Source: Weissella coleopterorum
GTDB taxonomy: Bacteria; Bacillota; Bacilli; Lactobacillales; Lactobacillaceae
DNA: 64,000 nucleotides
Assembly (NCBI RefSeq): GCF_011304355.1
Contig: NZ_CP049888.1
Span: 1,426,001 to 1,490,000, forward strand
Reading direction: 5' to 3'
Shown here: positions 54,253 through 63,901 of the stretch, piece by piece
Position numbering within the stretch: position 1 is the stretch's first letter
How the letters are laid out: the number at the start of each line of letters is the position of its first letter
The notes under the pieces: generated by a model
Database searches by the model: none
What the model was told of the DNA's origin: nothing
Seen by the model: the letters and a program-made list of their open reading frames with translations, nothing else
Program-made: the position numbers and the translations under genes

Positions 54253-56575
54253 TTATTGGCGTTTCTTCCAAATCATTATTCCAGCTATACTGGCTAAAGC
54301 CACACTAACGATACCGGCGAACGTCAATTTTTGCGCTGAGGTCTTCGGTAACATCGTTTCAACGTTATTAACTACCTGGTTTACAATATTATTCGTTGTA
54401 TCGTTCTTGGCATTAGTATTTGAATCCGTCTGGTTATCCGGTGTATTTGGCTGAGCTGGTTCACTTGGTTTTACACTATTGTCATCATTCTTAGTATAAA
54501 TATATGTCACGGTTTGTGCCTTATCAGTAAACTCGCCGTTGGTTGATCCCTTAACTTCCTTGAAAGTATATCCAGTAAGCTCTTTCTTTTCAGTCGTATA
54601 CTTATCGCCAACATTTCCAGTCTTCACTTCTGATTTGGCAAGCTCCTGACCATTTTCATCCGTATACTTGACGGTTACATCCGCACCTTTTTCAGGATTC
54701 TTAGTATAAACGTAAGTTACTGTTTGTTCTTGCTTGGTAATTTGACCTGTTTCATTTCCTTTGACGGCTTTAAAGGTGTAGCCTTTAATGTCTTTCTTTT
54801 CGGTCTTATAATTTGAACCTAATTTTCCACCCTTAATTTCACTATCGGTAATGGTCTTGCCTTGTTCATCAACGTAGTTGGCTTTGACGGTTCCAACTTC
54901 GCTGGCCGGTAACTTCGTTAAGATGTAGCCCGCGCCATCATGAACTTTGCCAAAGTTTCCCTTAATGACCCCATAATTGGAAACTGACTGATAGCCCTTG
55001 GCTTTTAAGGCCGCCAAAGTTTTATTAACTTGATCCGTTAGATCATACGAATCTTGATAGGTTCCAGTTCTGTTAATCTGATCAGCAATCTTTTTACCAT
55101 TCATATCATAAAAATTAACAGTATGATTTGACCCATTATTCTTGTAATAAGTATATATGATAGGTTTTACACTGTCTGTAAGTCGACCGGACACATCCCC
55201 CTGAACATCATGAAAGGTATATCCCTCAAACACTTTTTGCTTTGTACTATAAGGGTCGCCCACATTGCCCTGAATTACGATGGGTTTTTCGAGATAATTA
55301 TTGTTTTCATCAACATATCTGACGGTTACATCATCTGCTTTTCGTGGGTCCCAAACATAAGTACCTGCATCTTTTGATCTATCGAAAAAGCGCATAAAAT
55401 TCTCTGATGACCATGAATTTTCACCAGCGGGGTTATCAACGGTTCCTGCGCCAATATTGCGCCAACCTCCAAGATATTCATACCCATTTAGATCTTTTTC
55501 ACCCACGGCGTGCAAACCAACATTATAATGGTTACCCGCACCATCCACACTTTTAAAATTATTATTGACCCCTACCTTTAATTCCTTCAATTGTATCATA
55601 TTAGCCAACATTGAATTCAAACCCTCACCAGGTGTCCAGTCCCCTCCTCCAGTTCCTGTCCCGGGTTCTTGTGTTTTACTATCGCTTGTTAACATAGCAG
55701 TATTCGTCATATTGATGGTTGATATATCTAACTTTTTCATGGCTGAGTCACCATTAAACATGTTTTTAACACCATCTAATTGATCTGAAGTAGTCCAATT
55801 CTCAGTATCTACAGATTCAAGATTAACATCATGGAAAAACATCTTAGTCATTCGATGTACATTACTTAAATTTTGCTTACCAAATTTTACTGATTTCAGC
55901 GATGGATCAAAGGCAAACATCGATTCAGTTCTGGTCACATTGCTCATATCTAATGCTGTTAAATCAACATGTTCTAAATTAGGCATATTTCTAAACATTT
56001 CAGTGGTGTTATCAATTGATGCAGTTCCTAGACTACTAAGATCTAATGAACGATAATGAGTATTTAAAAATAAACTTTTTAGTGTATATGGGCCAGCGCC
56101 TGAAAAATCAACATTTTTAAGACCTTCAATTGTATTTGCTTCTGATGAAGCTCTAAATAAGGCAATATTATAGTAGTCATTATCACGAACAAAATTGATT
56201 TTACCATCAATGACAACATGCTCGGCATTATTAATATCTGCAATATCCCCATTAATAACGGAATCGTCACGAGTAATGTTATATGTTCCAGTATGATATG
56301 TCACCGTCTTAGTGGTTGCATCGTATGAGTAAGGTAACCCATTCAGTGTCGCATCTTCAGTTTCTGAAGTTGCTTTATTAGTTTTTGAATCAACATTGTT
56401 TTGTTGCTTACTTTTTTGAGTGGCTTGGTTATTGTTTTTGTTAATTTGTTCGGATGCACTTTGACTACTTGAATCACTACTAATATGCGATTGGTCATCA
56501 GCTAAGGCCACCAAGGGATTCATCAATCCTAAAATAGTGGTGCTTAATAATAAATACTTACTTACTTACTTTCAT
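54253..56575 (-). CDS. LPXTG-anchored surface protein with BspA-like repeats and MucBP domains, out of frame at its signal peptide
   Basis: Predicted sortase-anchored adhesin. The mature part shows a Ser/Gln/Asn-rich stalk, a leucine-rich BspA-like region (about residues 100-290, with NTTEMFRNMPNLEHVDL-type turns), three MucBP-like repeats plus one variant (DENNNYLEKP-type, YVDEQGKTITD, YTDENGQELAK), and the wall signal LPKTS, a hydrophobic helix and KKRQ. The expected start is the ATG at 56573-56575, with AGGAG 8 nt upstream. As read, (AAGT)4 at 56556-56571 gives MKVSK and stop. With three units it reads MKVSKYLLLSTTILGLM, a perfect signal peptide, and the gene is 772 codons. The readable frame otherwise starts at TTG 56526 without export signal. 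Confidence 0.85.
56556..56571 (-). repeat. (AAGT)4 microsatellite in signal-peptide codons
   Basis: Four tandem AAGT units (ACTT on the plus strand) lie directly after the ATG of the LPXTG gene. Gain or loss of one unit shifts the frame by 4. Three units, or six, are in frame; the four seen are not. Tetranucleotide tracts at this position are classical phase-variation elements in surface genes of some bacteria. Confidence 0.85.
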
Positions 56576-56944
56576 CTCGACTACTCCTAATTAATATATA
56601 GATAATTTTATATTTCATTTAATATCAACTTCGAAATTATATATTAAAAATTACGTATATTAGTATTGCTTTTTTCATGAGATGAACGTATTTTTCGTTT
56701 TAAAAACGTCACATTTGTCACTTTTTGCTTGAGCTTTGTTAAAGAACTAAATTTTAGCGTTCACGTTAGCGTTGCAAGTTCTAACAAAAAAGCTTCAACA
56801 ATTAAGTCAAAGCGAACATGCCAGCGGGCAAATCTTTAATTTTTAAGCACCAAATTAGGTTATACCTATTTATAGCCATTTACAGTTAAACCGTTGTTAC
56901 ACAAGTTTTTTTATAGCTATTTATACCTACTATTAGGTTAAATA
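56576..56944. other. Gene-free region between the LPXTG gene and tRNA-Gln
   Basis: About 370 nt without an ORF. It holds the surface-gene promoter (a TATAAT hexamer within TTAATATATAATTTCG on the minus strand) and imperfect copies of CTATTTATA near the tRNA end. I see no recombinase or direct-repeat attachment site. Confidence 0.5.
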
Positions 56945-57016
56945 CTGGGTATGCTGGATTCGAACCAGCGCATGCTAGTACCAGAAACTAGTGCCTTACC
57001 GCTTGGCTAATACCCA
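56945..57016 (-). tRNA. tRNA-Gln, anticodon CTG
   Basis: A 72-nt cloverleaf: acceptor TGGGTAT/ATACCCA perfect, D stem GCC/GGC, anticodon stem CTAGT/ACTAG with loop TTCTGGT giving anticodon CTG, variable CATGC, T arm GCTGG-TTCGAAT-CCAGC, discriminator G. CCA is not encoded. Loop and stems are fully regular, in contrast to the tRNA-Arg above. Confidence 0.95.
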
Positions 57017-57083
57017 ATCAATACACTCTATTATATAACAAGCGTATTGGCAATTTCAAGAACTAAATCATCAATTTATTAAA

Positions 57084-57464
57084 CTATTCATGAAGTTCTA
57101 ATGGTAACCCATCTGGATCAAAGAAAAAAGTCATCTTCTTATCCGTCACTTCATCAATGCGAACTGGTTCAAATTCAATTCCTTGACTAGCTAATTCCGC
57201 CAAAGCGACTTCAATCTGATCGACCTTAAAAGCTAAATGCCGCAACCCCAAAGCTTCCGGATAAGTTAAACGCTTAGGGAAATGATCCGCAATAAAAATT
57301 TCTAATTCTTGTGTACCCAATTGCAAATCTAATTTAATATCATTTTTTGCTGGGCGTGGCGTTTCTCGAATCACTTCAAACCCTAATTGATCAACATAAA
57401 ATTTTTTCGTTGCCACATAATCCGATGCATTAATAGCAATATGGTGAATGACTGAAAATTGCAT
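57084..57464 (-). CDS. VOC-family protein (glyoxalase I-like, SMU1112c/YaeR type)
   Basis: 126 residues forming one vicinal-oxygen-chelate domain of two beta-alpha-beta-beta-beta modules. HHIAINASDYVATKKFYVDQ opens the first and LRHLAFKVDQIEVALAELAS the second, with the closing FFFDPDGLPLELHE. Metal-type residues His6, Glu (ELEIFI), His and the final Glu are in place. Family members act on methylglyoxal or as bleomycin-type binders; the substrate here is not known. It is the first gene leftward after tRNA-Gln and is followed closely by the zinc-ribbon gene in the same direction upstream. Confidence 0.85.
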   Translation of the reverse strand: MQFSVIHHIAINASDYVATKKFYVDQLGFEVIRETPRPAKNDIKLDLQLGTQELEIFIADHFPKRLTYPEALGLRHLAFKVDQIEVALAELASQGIEFEPVRIDEVTDKKMTFFFDPDGLPLELHE

Positions 57465-57493
57465 TTACTTCACTCCTTGAATTTTAAAATACA

Positions 57494-57754
57494 TTAACGT
57501 TTAAATCTTTCAGTATTTTTTAGCATCATGGGATAAGATTTTTTCATCATCCACTTCGCAATTCGATTACCACGAGTTTGATCAATTCCTTTAATTCCAA
57601 TTGCTACCATCTCATCAAACGTTAAATTAGGTTGTACAAATTGACCATTTAAATAACATTGCGTACAGTATTTTTGACTACGTGATCCATCAGCTTCTGT
57701 GCCTAAAATATTGGTATTTAGTGGCATCGCGCAACTTTGACAAAACTTTTCCAT
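57494..57754 (-). CDS. Putative zinc-ribbon protein
   Basis: 86 residues with a four-cysteine zinc ribbon at the N-terminus: FCQSCAMPL followed by YCTQCYLNG (C5, C8, C30 and C33). A conserved NLTFDEMVAIGIKGIDQTRG helix and a basic C-terminal helix follow. This is the layout of a small family (zinc ribbon 2 type) with unknown function. It lies 29 nt upstream of the VOC gene on the same strand and 18 nt downstream of the 83-residue gene, so the three may be cotranscribed. Confidence 0.82.
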   Translation of the reverse strand: MEKFCQSCAMPLNTNILGTEADGSRSQKYCTQCYLNGQFVQPNLTFDEMVAIGIKGIDQTRGNRIAKWMMKKSYPMMLKNTERFKR

Positions 57755-57772
57755 AAATTAATTGACCATCCC

Positions 57773-58024
57773 TTAATCATCTTGATTTAAAATTTCTAGT
57801 AAAACAACTGCATCAGCTTCCCGCCGAAAGCCAACTAAAACATTTTTAAAATTAACGTTTTCAAAATAAGCGCGATTTTGTTCAAATAATAATTGATACG
57901 TGGCATCATCTTTTAATAAATCAGCCAGTTGCCCCCAAGTAATCGGTTGATCAGTTTGATCAACTGGGGCAATTAAAATATGTCCACCGTCGTTTGGCTC
58001 TGGTACTGCGATATATTCTTGCAT
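57773..58024 (-). CDS. Uncharacterised small acidic protein
   Basis: 83 residues, soluble and acidic, with no motif I can name. It begins MQEYIAVPEPNDGGHILIAP and includes the FENVNFKNVLVGFRREADAV core. It has no signal peptide or membrane helix. A GAGGT-like site (GGTTATTTT) precedes the ATG. It is first of a possible three-gene unit with the zinc-ribbon and VOC genes. No function can be offered from sequence. Confidence 0.6.
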   Translation of the reverse strand: MQEYIAVPEPNDGGHILIAPVDQTDQPITWGQLADLLKDDATYQLLFEQNRAYFENVNFKNVLVGFRREADAVVLLEILNQDD

Positions 58025-58129
58025 AAAATAACCTCAATCAATCCGCTGTTTTACATTAAAAATCTACCTTGAAGATATGATTCATAATAATCCACATCTC
58101 TATTGTATCAAGTTTTCTTTTGAATCTAA

Positions 58130-58168
58130 ATAAATCAGGGGTCAAAGCAAAAATGCCTCAATCCCTGG
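58130..58168 (-). terminator. Rho-independent terminator after clpP
   Basis: CAGGG-TTGAGGC / GCTTTGA-CCCTG pairs with several G-U pairs, around an ATTTTT loop, and an ATTTATTT tail follows on the minus strand. Confidence 0.65.
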
Positions 58169-58181
58169 TCTGTTTGATGCT

Positions 58182-58772
58182 TTATTTATCACTAACGTTT
58201 TTTAGAACTTTGTCAATTAAGCCGTATTCTAATGATTCATTAGCATCCAGCCAGTGATCACGTTCAATATCTTCATTGACGCGTTCTAAAGGTTGACCAG
58301 AATTATCAGCCAAAACTTGCGCTAAGCGTTTCCTTGTTTTGAAAATTTGCTCATAGGCAATCTTCATTTCAGTTTCTTGTCCCTGTGTTCCACCCATTGG
58401 TTGGTGAATTAAGAATTCAGAGTTAGGCAACATAAAACGTTTACCTTTCGTTCCTGATGAAGCTAAAATAGAAGCCATTGATGCTGCCAAACCAACAACA
58501 ATTGTTTGGACATCAGCATGCACAAAATTCATCGTATCATAAATTGACATCCCAGCAATGACTTCACCACCTGGTGAGTCAATATACATATAGATATCTT
58601 TATCAGGATCTTGCGCATCTAAGAACAATAATTGTGCTTTAATTGTTGCTGCCATGGCTGAGTTAATCTCACCCGTTAACATAATAATACGGTCAATTAA
58701 TAGACGTGAATAAATATCATATGAACGTTCACCGCGAGCGGATTGTTCAATGACGTATGGAATTGGATTCAT
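58182..58772 (-). CDS. clpP: ATP-dependent Clp protease proteolytic subunit
   Basis: Serine peptidase that forms the double-ring degradation chamber with ClpX, ClpC or ClpE. The 196 residues carry the full catalytic triad: Ser97-type in [15 protein letters not shown], His in [18 protein letters not shown], and Asp in [21 protein letters not shown] site lies ahead of the ATG. The N-terminal [20 protein letters not shown] gate segment is normal. It is monocistronic, between whiA and a small-gene cluster. I saw no convincing CtsR site upstream. Confidence 0.97.
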   Translation of the reverse strand: MNPIPYVIEQSARGERSYDIYSRLLIDRIIMLTGEINSAMAATIKAQLLFLDAQDPDKDIYMYIDSPGGEVIAGMSIYDTMNFVHADVQTIVVGLAASMASILASSGTKGKRFMLPNSEFLIHQPMGGTQGQETEMKIAYEQIFKTRKRLAQVLADNSGQPLERVNEDIERDHWLDANESLEYGLIDKVLKNVSDK

Positions 58773-58834
58773 TATGTAAAACCTCCTATGAATGTGTATT
58801 GCTTCATTCTATATTTTATTTGTTTTAAGGTCAA

Positions 58835-59791
58835 TCACTTAATCGTTTTTGGTAATTGCCCGCCCCCACGCAAACTTTCAGCTAATTCTGAAATTTTACG
58901 TAAGCGATGATTCACTCCCGACTTAGTAATTTTACCAGAATGTACATATTGACCCAACTCAGACAAAGGGTCATCACGATGAGCTAACCGAATCTCGGCA
59001 ATCTCCCTTAATTTAATTGGTAAGCGATCCAAGCCAATTTCTTCATCCAAAAATTCAATATCTTGAACTTGTTTTTGACTCGCACTGACGGTTTTATCAA
59101 TATTTGCATTTTCAGCATTAACCAAACGATTGACTGAATTTCGCATATCTCGCATAATGCGAATATCTTCGAATTTAAGCATTGCCACTGTCGCTCCCAT
59201 TAAATTTAAAAGATCCACAATTTTTTCGGACTCTTTTAAATAAACAATGTAGCCTGAACGTCGTTCAACAACCTTGGGTTTCATACCAAATTGATCAATT
59301 AACTGAGCCAGTTGCTCCGCCTGCTCGATATAAAGCGAGTAGATTTCTAAATGATAGCGGGACGTTTCAGGATTGTTCACCGATCCAGCTGCAAGAAAAG
59401 CACCCCGTAAATATGAACGAATCATTCCTTCATCTGCTAACCAAGCATTGGAGACCGTTGCCGTAATTTCACCAGATTCAAAAATATGTAAGTCATTTAA
59501 TAGCTCATTCACATTTTGATTAATTCGGACAATATAGACATTATTCTTTTTTAATTTCATCTGCCGACGGACTGATATTTCAGCTTCCACATCATAAAAT
59601 TGCTGCAATAACGTTAATATCCGGCGCGCGGTTGCCGCATTTTCTGTCTGAACATTCAAAGTCCATTGCATATTACTTAAGCCTAAAGCCCCATTCATTC
59701 GCAACAAGGCTGATAATTCAGCTTTGGCATTGGGGGCCTTCGTAATTTCTAACATCGTTAGTTCTTTTTTGACATCACTGGCAAACGACAT
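58835..59791 (-). CDS. whiA: DNA-binding protein WhiA
   Basis: Regulator involved in cell division and DNA-replication control in Firmicutes. The 318 residues have an N-terminal LAGLIDADG-like pair of domains (about 20-190: [38 protein letters not shown]) and a C-terminal helix-turn-helix (about 220-300: [20 protein letters not shown], then [20 protein letters not shown]). AAAGGAGGGG precedes the ATG. It is last of rapZ-yvcK-whiA, a conserved gene order. A hairpin in the gap before it may attenuate readthrough from yvcK. Confidence 0.95.
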   Translation of the reverse strand: MSFASDVKKELTMLEITKAPNAKAELSALLRMNGALGLSNMQWTLNVQTENAATARRILTLLQQFYDVEAEISVRRQMKLKKNNVYIVRINQNVNELLNDLHIFESGEITATVSNAWLADEGMIRSYLRGAFLAAGSVNNPETSRYHLEIYSLYIEQAEQLAQLIDQFGMKPKVVERRSGYIVYLKESEKIVDLLNLMGATVAMLKFEDIRIMRDMRNSVNRLVNAENANIDKTVSASQKQVQDIEFLDEEIGLDRLPIKLREIAEIRLAHRDDPLSELGQYVHSGKITKSGVNHRLRKISELAESLRGGGQLPKTIK

Positions 59792-59813
59792 AAGCCCCTC
59801 CTTTCATTTTAAT

Positions 59814-59857
59814 CAAAAAATGAACGAGCTGAAACATTTACGTCGTAGCCTCGTTCT
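59814..59857 (-). terminator. Terminator-like hairpin between yvcK and whiA
   Basis: GAACGAG / CTCGTTC form a 7-bp stem with a 20-nt loop, followed by ATTTTTTG on the minus strand, 10-30 nt ahead of the whiA ribosome site. It may end or attenuate the rapZ-yvcK transcript. Confidence 0.6.
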
Positions 59858-59912
59858 TTTTCATCTATTAACTTCCAACAATCTAAACTAATTTAATCAG
59901 ACACTCTGTGGG

Positions 59913-60920
59913 CTATTTCATTCCTGGATCTTTAATAATAGCATACAATAGTTCTGAGATTTTTTTAGAATCATGAAAGACTCCTTCATCTCGTAATTCG
60001 ATTAAATCACCCATAATCGGTACTGCGCCTTGTTTACGAACTTCATCAGGATCCGATTTGACCTGATGTGAAATTTCATTCCAGCGTTGCCAATCAATAT
60101 AGTCCTCAGGAACAAGCCCCGAATTCATGATAACAGTATCAATAATATTCGCTCCGACTTGTTGATTTAAGACGCGGACATGATCACTATCTGAAAAATC
60201 ATCGGTTTCACCTTTTTGGGTCATTATATTTGAAATGTATACAATTTTAGCAGGAGTAATTCGCAAAGCAGCGGCCACGTTTGGAATACTAATATTTGGT
60301 AGAATACTGGTATATAGAGAACCTGGTCCCAAAACAATGACATCTGCCCCTAAAATAGCATTAATTACTTCTGGGGCTGATTTAGGCTCAGCACCATTTC
60401 CATCTTCAACCCAAATTTTATGAATTTTTTTATGAGCATGCGTAATTTCTGCTTCACCTTTAATCGTCGTTTTATCAGTAAAGGTTGCACACAGGGTCAA
60501 GGGTTCATTCACAACTGGATAGACATGCCCCTGAACATCCATCATAACTGATAAACTTTGAATTGCCGCATTGATATCTTGATGTTCCTGAGCTAAAGCA
60601 GCAATCATAATATTACCAATTGTATGGTTAGCTAAAAATCCCGCTTCACTATTAAAACGATACTGAAATAGGTGCAAAAAATCATTCGATGCATTTGAGA
60701 GGGTCGCCATTACATTCCGAATATCACCTGGTGGAACCATTCTTAAATAATCCCGAAGCGTCCCAGACGATCCACCGTCATCTGCAACTGTGATAATCGC
60801 GGTGAGATCAAGAGGATATGAACGTAACCCCCCTAATAAAACGGATTGCCCGGTCCCACCACCAATTACGACGACCTTTCCTTCATTTTTTTTGGTTTTT
60901 TTACCAATAATATCACTCAT
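59913..60920 (-). CDS. yvcK: Gluconeogenesis factor YvcK/CofD-like protein
   Basis: Nucleotide-sugar-binding protein needed for growth on gluconeogenic carbon and for cell shape; in Firmicutes it binds UDP-GlcNAc. The 335 residues have the CofD-like fold: KVVVIGGGTGQSVLLGGLRS at the N-terminus, VADDGGSSGTLRDYL, the VPPGDIRNVMATLS segment, and ADVIVLGPGSLYTSILPNIS. Its start codon overlaps the rapZ stop by 4 nt, and whiA follows. Conserved triad. Confidence 0.95.
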   Translation of the reverse strand: MSDIIGKKTKKNEGKVVVIGGGTGQSVLLGGLRSYPLDLTAIITVADDGGSSGTLRDYLRMVPPGDIRNVMATLSNASNDFLHLFQYRFNSEAGFLANHTIGNIMIAALAQEHQDINAAIQSLSVMMDVQGHVYPVVNEPLTLCATFTDKTTIKGEAEITHAHKKIHKIWVEDGNGAEPKSAPEVINAILGADVIVLGPGSLYTSILPNISIPNVAAALRITPAKIVYISNIMTQKGETDDFSDSDHVRVLNQQVGANIIDTVIMNSGLVPEDYIDWQRWNEISHQVKSDPDEVRKQGAVPIMGDLIELRDEGVFHDSKKISELLYAIIKDPGMK

Positions 60921-61816
60921 ACTTGTTGGCCATTGTCCTTTCGTCGCTGCATATCACGATGATATTCAGTCACGGGCCAGTCATTATTCTGTAAAGCTTG
61001 CGTCATTCGATGTGCAAAAGCAACCGAACGATGCTGTCCACCGGTACAGCCAAAAGCAATCGTCAATGTTGATCGCCCTTCTGTCTTATAACGTGGCAAC
61101 GCCCAATTGATTAGATCCAATTCTTTTTGATAAAATTCTTCAGCACCCGTCGATTGCCAAACGTAATTATAAACATCTTGATCAATCCCGGTATGATTCC
61201 GTAATTTCGGGTCATAATACGGATTATCTAAGAAACGAACATCCACAACTAAATCAGCATCGAGCGGGGCCCCGTACTTAAAACCAAAGCTCATTACTTG
61301 AACCTTAAATAAATTCGAGTGTGCTTGACGGTCACCATATTGTCCCAAAATATTTTTACGGAGCTCGCGTGGACCAAAGTTAGATGTATCAATCACTTCA
61401 GTCGCCAAGCTTTTAATATTATCAAGCAAATGCCGTTCTTTTTTAATATCATCAAGCGTTCCTGCCCCTGCACTAAGTGGATGATGTCGTCGAGTTTCTT
61501 TATAACGGGCCACTAACTCTGCATCAGTGGCATCCAAAAATAGAATTTTAAGTTGATAGGCCTGATCTTGATTTTGGTTCAACATTTTTTGCACAACGTG
61601 ACTTAGATCTGTAAAAATTTTTTCCGAACGCAAATCAATTACGACGGCTGCATTAATCACTGGATTTTGTTTTTGCATCAACCGCCAATATTCTGGTAGC
61701 ATTTCTGCCGGCAGGTTATCCGTTGTGAAGTAATTTAAATCTTCAAATGCCCGCATTGCGACGGTTTTACCAGCTCCGGACACACCGGTTATGACAACTA
61801 ATTCTGGTTTACGCAC
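60917..61816 (-). CDS. rapZ: RNase adapter / nucleotide-binding protein RapZ (YvcJ)
   Basis: P-loop protein that links nucleotide-sugar levels to envelope control; in Firmicutes YvcJ hydrolyses GTP. I use the GTG at 61816 (VRKPELVVITGVSGAGKTVA), 7 nt after GGGGGG; an in-frame TTG six codons earlier overlaps that site. The 299 residues have Walker A GVSGAGKT (about 10-17), the EDLNYFTTDNLP segment, the Cys/His-type GCTGGQHRSVAFAHRMT motif and a C-terminal RDMQRR. First gene of rapZ-yvcK-whiA. Confidence 0.95.
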   Translation of the reverse strand: MRKPELVVITGVSGAGKTVAMRAFEDLNYFTTDNLPAEMLPEYWRLMQKQNPVINAAVVIDLRSEKIFTDLSHVVQKMLNQNQDQAYQLKILFLDATDAELVARYKETRRHHPLSAGAGTLDDIKKERHLLDNIKSLATEVIDTSNFGPRELRKNILGQYGDRQAHSNLFKVQVMSFGFKYGAPLDADLVVDVRFLDNPYYDPKLRNHTGIDQDVYNYVWQSTGAEEFYQKELDLINWALPRYKTEGRSTLTIAFGCTGGQHRSVAFAHRMTQALQNNDWPVTEYHRDMQRRKDNGQQV

Positions 61817-61896
61817 TACAAATCCCCCCTTCAACTATTCGTATACTATAGCTAAAATTATACCATGACCTGTACTGAGATACTTAAATCATCCAA

Positions 61897-61932
61897 ATAA
61901 AAAACACCTCTGATAACAAAACCAGAGGTGTT
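61897..61932 (-). terminator. Rho-independent terminator after uspA
   Basis: AACACCTCTG / CAGAGGTGTT is a perfect 10-bp stem with a 10-nt loop and a TTTTTATTT tail on the minus strand. Confidence 0.92.
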
Positions 61933-61965
61933 CTACATTTGAAATTTATAAATTAATAGTCTTAC

Positions 61966-62439
61966 TTAATGCCGGTATAATTGACGCGCCACTAAAGTTG
62001 ATACGCGAGCATGTCGTGCCACATAAGCCGCTTGTGATCCTAATGAATCCCAGAAGCCTTCATGTGAATGAGCACCAACAACAATTAAGTCGGCTTGAAC
62101 CTTAGGTGCGATTTCGTGGACTAAAATGTCACCCGCTTTGGCACCATCTTCAAAGACCACTTCAATATCTTTGACTCCTTTTGACTGGGCATAGTCACGA
62201 TAACGTTCTAAGTTAGCTTCATATTCACCACGTTTTTCTTTTACCGCTGATAATGACATTGCCTCTAACGTTGAAAGATCACCCATTTCCAAAACCGTTG
62301 CAATAACTAATTTCGAATTATCTTCACGAGCCTGATGAACTGCATTGATCAAAGCAAAGTATCCTTGTTCGGATTCATCAACCCCAACTAAAATTGTCTT
62401 AAATTGGTTAGGTTCAACATCAAAATTTAATCCACTCAT
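61966..62439 (-). CDS. Universal stress protein UspA family
   Basis: 157 residues, single Usp domain. KTILVGVDESEQGYFALINA opens the fold, and the ATP-binding motif is ADLIVVGAHSHEGFWDSLGS (G-2x-G-9x-G-S/T type, here GAHSHEGFWDSLGSQAAYV), so nucleotide binding is likely. The C-terminal ARHARVSTLVARQ strand is typical. It begins 24 nt after the mntH stop, so the pair is an operon. The arrangement Mn importer plus stress protein is common in LAB. Confidence 0.92.
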   Translation of the reverse strand: MSGLNFDVEPNQFKTILVGVDESEQGYFALINAVHQAREDNSKLVIATVLEMGDLSTLEAMSLSAVKEKRGEYEANLERYRDYAQSKGVKDIEVVFEDGAKAGDILVHEIAPKVQADLIVVGAHSHEGFWDSLGSQAAYVARHARVSTLVARQLYRH

Positions 62440-62463
62440 ATTAGTTCTCCCATCTTTTGAAAA

Positions 62464-63861
62464 TTAGAATATAGCAATAATTTTTCCAATAATATCAATT
62501 ACCAACTGAATATTTAATCCCGTTAAAATGATGAAAATTAACCATGATAGTACGATCATCCACTTTGGATTAACAAAATCTTCACCCATAATTTTCTTTG
62601 AAGAAGTAAAGTAAATCAATGGTGCCATCGCAAATGGCAGGGCGACTGATAGAAAGACTTGTGAATAAATCAAAAGTTGGTCTAATTTAGCTTCATTTCC
62701 CCCATAAATAACGGTAAAGATGATAACTGGTAACAAAGCCAATCCACGCGTTACTAGACGCCGAACCCACATAGGAACTTTCAAATGCAAGAATCCTTGC
62801 ATGATGACTTCTCCAGTTAGTGTTCCTGTAATTGTTGAATTCTGACCTGAGGCTAACAAAGCAACCGCAAACAAAGTTGATAGGACAGGTGAAGCAACTG
62901 CTCCAGCAATCGTATTATCTTGTAGCGCATTGTACATTGCTCCAAATGTTCCGACTTGATCGGCATGTCCAAAGAAGAGCGCTGCTCCCAAAATCAAAAG
63001 CAATGAATTAATCACAAAAGCTAATGATAATTGAATATTTGAATCCCAAGTCATGAAGCGTACCGCTTCTTTTAATTCTGTTTTATTTTCACGATCAATT
63101 TTACGAGTTTGTGAAATCGAAGAGTGTAAATACAAATTGTGAGGCATAACTGTGGCCCCAATAATTCCCAAACTTAACATCAAACGAGTCTCACCACCGC
63201 CAACTGCATGCCCATTATTCATAGTTTGCAGCGATGGTAGATAACCCTTAAACATGGCCACAATATCTGGCTGTGATAATACAACCAAATATGCGAAAAT
63301 GGCTAAAATTGTTAGAATCAAGGTCATGACAATTGCTTCGATTTTGCGGAAACCGAACTTCATTAATAATAGCAATAAAAATACATCTAGTGCAGTTGTC
63401 AAAACCGAAGCAATCATTGACCAGCCAAACAACAAATGTAGCGCGATCGCCCCACCAATTACTTCAGCAATATCGGTTGCCATTAAGGCCAGCTCAGTCA
63501 TAATCCACAGCGCGATTCCCGTTTTCTTACCAGTTCGAGCTCGCGTGGCCTGTGCTAAGTCTTCCTGCTTAACCATTCCCAACTTTCCAGCCATGTGCTG
63601 TAACAACATCGCAATTAGCGATGAAATCAGGATGATTGACAATAAAAGGTAGTGATATTGCGCCCCACCACCAACAGAGGTCACCCAGTTTCCAGGATCC
63701 ATATAGCCCACTGCCACCAGTGCACCAGGTCCAGAGAAAGCGGCTAACTTCCGCCAAAACGAGCCAGACATCGGAGTATCAACGGAACCATTGACCTCCT
63801 CTAAGCTCAAATCATCCCCAGCATCTTCAATCATGTGATGCTTCTTCGTAGCTTCGACCAT
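62464..63861 (-). CDS. mntH: Nramp-family manganese transporter MntH
   Basis: Proton-coupled Mn(II) importer; Mn is the main peroxide defence in lactobacilli. The 465 residues have about 11 membrane helices. The helix-1 metal motif is in [18 protein letters not shown] (DPGN), and helix 6 carries [17 protein letters not shown] (MPHN), both diagnostic of Nramp Mn/Fe carriers. The N-terminus begins [17 protein letters not shown], preceded by AAAGGAGA. It is first of mntH-uspA. Upstream lies a palindrome close to the ribosome site, a possible MntR-type operator. Confidence 0.95.
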   Translation of the reverse strand: MVEATKKHHMIEDAGDDLSLEEVNGSVDTPMSGSFWRKLAAFSGPGALVAVGYMDPGNWVTSVGGGAQYHYLLLSIILISSLIAMLLQHMAGKLGMVKQEDLAQATRARTGKKTGIALWIMTELALMATDIAEVIGGAIALHLLFGWSMIASVLTTALDVFLLLLLMKFGFRKIEAIVMTLILTILAIFAYLVVLSQPDIVAMFKGYLPSLQTMNNGHAVGGGETRLMLSLGIIGATVMPHNLYLHSSISQTRKIDRENKTELKEAVRFMTWDSNIQLSLAFVINSLLLILGAALFFGHADQVGTFGAMYNALQDNTIAGAVASPVLSTLFAVALLASGQNSTITGTLTGEVIMQGFLHLKVPMWVRRLVTRGLALLPVIIFTVIYGGNEAKLDQLLIYSQVFLSVALPFAMAPLIYFTSSKKIMGEDFVNPKWMIVLSWLIFIILTGLNIQLVIDIIGKIIAIF

Positions 63862-63885
63862 TTCAAATCTCCTTTTCGACTATTG

Positions 63886-63901
63886 AGATATTTACATATC
63901 T
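63886..63901. promoter_or_regulatory. Palindrome AGATATTTACATATCT upstream of mntH
   Basis: AGATAT-N4-ATATCT is a perfect inverted repeat between the probable promoter region and the mntH ribosome site. It could be an operator for a metal regulator. It does not closely match the Bacillus MntR consensus as I recall it. Confidence 0.35.

Noticed and set aside
56576-57016. tRNA-Gln-associated integrated element boundary
   Set aside because: No integrase, no duplicated tRNA end and no flanking direct repeat could be seen in the window.
58773-58834. Possible CtsR site upstream of clpP
   Set aside because: Only one loose AGGTCAA-like word is present, and it overlaps the end of whiA without a second heptad.
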